From contig CAZKCO010000013.1 of the NCBI GenBank assembly GCA_964551335.1, positions 108,582-172,581 on the forward strand: 64,000 bases of DNA, read 5' to 3'. The translations under genes were made by a program, and so were the position numbers. The notes beneath the pieces were generated by a model that saw nothing but the letters and a program-made list of their open reading frames with translations, was not told the DNA's origin and ran no database searches. This DNA is from Tunicatimonas sp964551335. Its GTDB lineage: Bacteria > Bacteroidota > Bacteroidia > Cytophagales > Cyclobacteriaceae. Each line of letters begins with the position of its first letter. The first letter of the stretch is position 1. This document shows, piece by piece, positions 60,720 through 64,000 of the stretch.

Positions 60720-63560
60720 CTAATTATTATCTAAATCAGTATTCTTTGCTATTTTATATACAACAAATTTTTCTGGATTTACCACTTCAAAATCTTCTCT
60801 GACATATATATCTACTATTACTGATGTTTTGATTAATGTGATGGCTTCCTCTTCACTAAGGATATTTCCATCTCTATCCTTTTTCCATCGCTCAGGATCT
60901 TCCTCTAATTTTTTTATAGCTTCTGCATCAGAGATAGGTCTTACATCTATATTCAGTACTTCTTCATACCAATCTGGGTTTCTATGATGTTTCATTGAAA
61001 AAGCAGAGGGAAAGTTACAGATGATAACAGTGTTACCCAGTAATTTACTCTGAGATCTATAAACTGGAATACTGTCATACTTCCCAATTAAATGATTGTT
61101 ATTTTCCACTGACGCTCCCTCTTCAATAAAGCGATTACTCTGCCGGAATTCTCTATCAAATACTAAAGAATGGCCGATAATGATCATTGTTGCAGAAATG
61201 TCTTTTATTCCTTGTTCAATCACATCAACTAGACTATTCCCATCTTTAATTCTAGAATTATGTTCTATCAAGATGCGATAAAACTCATCATCTTCTCGCT
61301 GCCCAACGATACCTCCCCAACCATCTAAATTATGCATAAGGTCTTGGCCATTATCTATATCTACAAATAGCCTTTTACCTTTACCCATGAATATTAATTG
61401 CCCTATATCTTTGAGATCATTCTTTGTTGATTCTTGCTCTATAACATTTCCACTGCGGATGAAGAGGTGGTGAATAAATGCGTTTTCTTTCCACCTTCGA
61501 CCTAAATTTTGTTTAAACTCTTCAACACGAACGCTACTAAGAGGTGTTTGCGCTATTTTCTTTTCTTCAGTTGCTGACCTCTTTCGCTTAATAGAAACAA
61601 GTTGGTTTTGGAGTTTCGTTATTTTATTGTTTAGCTCTTCTTCACTATCTGCTTTGGTTAATGAAAGATATTTTTCAGAGTCTCCATTGATGTTCTTTAG
61701 CTCTTGTATGAGATCGTCACATAGATATTTTATATTTTCTTGATTGGTGGAAGATTCGTCATATAAAAAGCGGTCATTTCTTAAAAAGTCAACAATAAAC
61801 CCGAATGTTATCCACTCTCTCGGTTGAGGCGGAGAGTAAGCTGTTCCGGATAGACGATCTTCATAATCCCACTGTCCCCATCCGAGATAATCATTCATTA
61901 CATCTACACCTCTCAAAAAAATCAGATCGTCCAATATATCTCCATAGTGTGAATAGCTTATTTCCGATTCAAGAGCTTGTACAGCTTCTGCTACTTCCTG
62001 TGAATCAACATTAAGTAGATTACGCGAGTAGAGATAATATATCCAGTATAAAACACCTAAGTTGGTATGCCTGTAATATAAAGCTGGCTTTTGTTCTATT
62101 TCAACTTTTCTTTTCAACTCGCTTAAATCTTCCCCACCCTCTCGAGTAGCATTCAGATGAATTAGTTGTGATCGAGAAGAATATGGATCAATATACAGTT
62201 GGCTTAACTCGTTTAAAATTAAGCGGAACTGAGTCCATGCTTTGTTTTTGATAACTTCGTAGAGAAGGGAACTGAATGCATTAAATCCAAGATAAATAAA
62301 CCTATTCAATCGCTTCTTTTCTTCTATATCATTAGTCTTTTTGGAAGGAAAGACCAAGAAGTAAGAAGTTATTTCACGAAGCTGCATCCCCGCAAACTCA
62401 CTACATGCCTCGTAGATTCGCTTGTACCCGCTATTGTTGATGGTTTGACTGTACGCTTTTTGATAGTACCACGTCGGAAAACTTATATAGCTTCTAAAAG
62501 TTTCAATGTTGTTATGATTGATACTAAGGACTAATACTCTGTGAATAAAAATCCTAAATTGAACAACTACTCTCAAGCTATTCCTCTCAATAGCTCTGTA
62601 TAACTCCCATAGCAAGGCACGACCTATTTCACCGCTATTAATACCCTCTCGTTGTATTTCGTAGTAGTCATAGTATATATCTAAAATCTCCGCTACAGAC
62701 TGTTCTTTATTGTCACTTATTGCCTGTTTTAATCGAGTCTCTAGTAGCTCTTTGTAATCGAATGCGTTTTCAGTAACTTGATATTTAAAAGCTTTTCTTA
62801 TTGAAGTAAGTTTTACTTCGTCTATGTTTTCAGTAAAACGCAATACATTTTTCTTTCGATGTATTTCTTCACCTATTCCCAAAGGATCATACATTTCTAT
62901 AACTCTGGCATACTGTTTTAAAGTTTTTAAATCAACATCTGAAATTAGATACTCTTTTGAATGTTTGACGGGCTCAATGGATAGGATTTTTAACTCAAGT
63001 CTACGAACAATAGAGTCAGCATAGCTATATTTTCTAATTTTAAGACTATTCATATAATCTTCATAAATTCTGTTGCTGATCTTCTCAAGCGCTCGCCTTC
63101 TAGCATCTTTAACTATTAGCTTTTTAACTTCTCTTCGGTATTCATTATTAACCGAGGTATCACTAATAAACAGTTTTAACTTCCAAAACAGATAACCAAC
63201 TAAGCCAATAGATAAGAGCAGTAGGTAAGTCCCATTAATAGCATACCGACTGTACATAGCAGGATTGATGGCGTCCCTCAAAGTAGATAGGACTATGAAA
63301 CAGCCAGCAATTGTCAGTACAAAAATGATAACTGGATAAAAATACGTCCGCTTAAAAAGAAGCTGATAAGTAAAGGGTTCTTTAATCGCCAGATTACTGA
63401 TTAGGAAACCAACTACTGCTAGTGAAATACTGATAAATGTTACTATGTTAGCCGTTCTTTGATCTACTAACCTGTAGACAGTTTCTTGCTTGACAGGAAT
63501 GAAGTTTAGTACATCTATGTTTATGAATGGTATAGCAAAGAATAGGGTAAGACCGGTCAA
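60720..63560 (-). CDS. Large unrecognised membrane protein, 5' end at an IS junction
   Basis: About 946 codons, not assigned to a known family. Three or four hydrophobic segments occupy the first ~130 residues (GLTLFFAIPFINIDVLNFI, IVTFISISLAVVGFLISNLA, VIIFVLTIAGCFIVLSTLRD, YLLLLSIGLVGYLFWKLKLF). A long soluble part follows, with a coiled-coil-like segment near 645-690 (EEELNNKITKLQNQLVSIKR). The last ~230 residues look folded (KGKRLFVDIDNGQDLMHNLD, TMIIIGHSLVFDREFRQSNR, SKLLGNTVIICNFPSAFSMK). The only start is TTG 63560, 5 bases from the IS256 left end at 63565, and the frame hits a stop inside the IS. The true start is probably lost. The region is A/T-rich. Confidence 0.6.
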   Translation of the reverse strand: MTGLTLFFAIPFINIDVLNFIPVKQETVYRLVDQRTANIVTFISISLAVVGFLISNLAIKEPFTYQLLFKRTYFYPVIIFVLTIAGCFIVLSTLRDAINPAMYSRYAINGTYLLLLSIGLVGYLFWKLKLFISDTSVNNEYRREVKKLIVKDARRRALEKISNRIYEDYMNSLKIRKYSYADSIVRRLELKILSIEPVKHSKEYLISDVDLKTLKQYARVIEMYDPLGIGEEIHRKKNVLRFTENIDEVKLTSIRKAFKYQVTENAFDYKELLETRLKQAISDNKEQSVAEILDIYYDYYEIQREGINSGEIGRALLWELYRAIERNSLRVVVQFRIFIHRVLVLSINHNNIETFRSYISFPTWYYQKAYSQTINNSGYKRIYEACSEFAGMQLREITSYFLVFPSKKTNDIEEKKRLNRFIYLGFNAFSSLLYEVIKNKAWTQFRLILNELSQLYIDPYSSRSQLIHLNATREGGEDLSELKRKVEIEQKPALYYRHTNLGVLYWIYYLYSRNLLNVDSQEVAEAVQALESEISYSHYGDILDDLIFLRGVDVMNDYLGWGQWDYEDRLSGTAYSPPQPREWITFGFIVDFLRNDRFLYDESSTNQENIKYLCDDLIQELKNINGDSEKYLSLTKADSEEELNNKITKLQNQLVSIKRKRSATEEKKIAQTPLSSVRVEEFKQNLGRRWKENAFIHHLFIRSGNVIEQESTKNDLKDIGQLIFMGKGKRLFVDIDNGQDLMHNLDGWGGIVGQREDDEFYRILIEHNSRIKDGNSLVDVIEQGIKDISATMIIIGHSLVFDREFRQSNRFIEEGASVENNNHLIGKYDSIPVYRSQSKLLGNTVIICNFPSAFSMKHHRNPDWYEEVLNIDVRPISDAEAIKKLEEDPERWKKDRDGNILSEEEAITLIKTSVIVDIYVREDFEVVNPEKFVVYKIAKNTDLDNN

Positions 63561-63564
63561 AATA

Positions 63565-64000
63565 GAGTCACTTCACTGAACTGTGTCAAGAGTTCTAATT
63601 TAATATTTTTGACACATGGATAATTTTGATTTCAACAAATTTGAAGAGGAGGCTATAAAAAGCCTCAAAGACGGCCAGGGATTACTGGGCAAAGACGGCG
63701 TAATGACACCACTTCTGAAACGCTTTTTGGAGAAAGCATTGGAGGCAGAGCTAGATTATCACTTAAATGAGGATGAGCGAAATGGTGGTAATCGCCGTAA
63801 TGGTAGTTCCAAGAAGCAGGTTAAAACGACCAGCGGCCCGGTTAATTTGAAGACCCCTCGTGACCGCAAAAGTAATTTTGCGCCGGAGATAATTGGTAAG
63901 CGTGAGGTATATCTTGGCGAAGACCTGGATCGGATCGCCGAAGCGAGAGAAAATCATTAGACTTTACGCCAGGGGCATGAGCTATGAGGATATTCGCGCG
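63565..64000 (+). mobile_element. IS256-family insertion sequence, left part
   Basis: The left inverted repeat begins gagtcacttcactgaactgt at 63565. GTGT lies 18 bases in, as in the IS256 terminus, and a transposase gene follows at 63616. The right end and target duplication are outside the window. The element interrupts the preceding membrane-protein gene. Confidence 0.8.
63616..63960 (+). pseudogene. IS256-family transposase, 5' part, frame broken
   Basis: The first ~105 residues match Mutator/IS256 transposases: LLGKDGVMTPLLKRFLEKAL, ALEAELDYHLNEDERNGGNR, RNGSSKKQVKTTSGPVNLKT, PRDRKSNFAPEIIGKREVYL. After GEDLD the frame meets a stop at 63960. The expected continuation, EKIIRLYARGMSYEDIRA, is present in another frame from base 63947 to the end of the window. 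About 16 extra bases (63931-63946) would explain the shift. The catalytic DDE residues are outside the window. Either a decayed copy or a sequencing error; this IS family does not usually use programmed frameshifting. Confidence 0.82.

Overview
The window looks like a chromosomal segment of a marine or environmental Bacteroidota, most likely Cytophagales. The evidence is an ECF sigma/FecR/SusC/SusD locus, many Bacteroidota-restricted families (DUF2027, DUF2911, DUF4292, DUF4837, DUF5606, GWxTD, TIGR03643), promoters of the TTG-19 bp-TAnnTTTG type, and the gene order flippase-dut-sugar nucleotidyltransferase-TPR-DUF4292-EnvC-TatA-GatA. Family names come from recognising motifs and architecture; no database search was run. 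I saw no rRNA, tRNA, CRISPR array or prophage.

0-14 kb: a 5' fragment of a DUF2027/Smr protein, then an ECF sigma factor, FecR anti-sigma, STN-containing SusC and SusD (a regulated outer-membrane uptake system). A haem-motif VCBS lipoprotein and a four-gene cassette follow: SGNH hydrolase, 49-aa DUF5989, SxtJ-like membrane protein, NodU/CmcH/SxtI-like carbamoyltransferase. The cassette resembles the sxtI-J-K block of saxitoxin clusters and probably carbamoylates or modifies a surface glycan. A two-domain universal stress protein is convergent.

14-33 kb: a CotH / VTC-domain / DUF4956 operon, alkyladenine glycosylase, DUF2911, TIGR03643, a GT-C-like DUF2723 membrane protein, GWxTD protein, RlmB, a purple-acid-phosphatase-like enzyme, a MacAB-type tripartite exporter, DUF4837 and an MltD-like transglycosylase.

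32-46 kb: mostly housekeeping and envelope genes, nearly all on the minus strand: GatA, TatA, an EnvC-like murein hydrolase activator with degenerate LytM residues, DUF4292, TPR, sugar nucleotidyltransferase, dUTPase, flippase and enoyl-CoA hydratase. Isocitrate dehydrogenase is on the plus strand, followed by DUF5606, EngB and a lipoprotein.

46-55 kb: an A/T-rich sulfotransferase, a GT2 glycosyltransferase, a FemAB/GNAT-like protein, a TPR protein, DsbD, a small poly-Asp membrane protein, an MFS transporter and RecX.

55-64 kb: the most accessory-like part. A RusA-like nuclease and a PD-(D/E)XK-like protein sit inside a gcvT-comB gene string. A MntA/HepT pair, arylamine N-acetyltransferase, MsrB, an orphan MNT nucleotidyltransferase and a 125-bp nested palindrome follow. 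Last is a ~946-aa unrecognised membrane protein whose 5' end lies exactly at the left end of an IS256-family element. The transposase frame of that element is broken and it runs off the window. Intergenic gaps repeatedly carry low-complexity inverted or tandem repeats.
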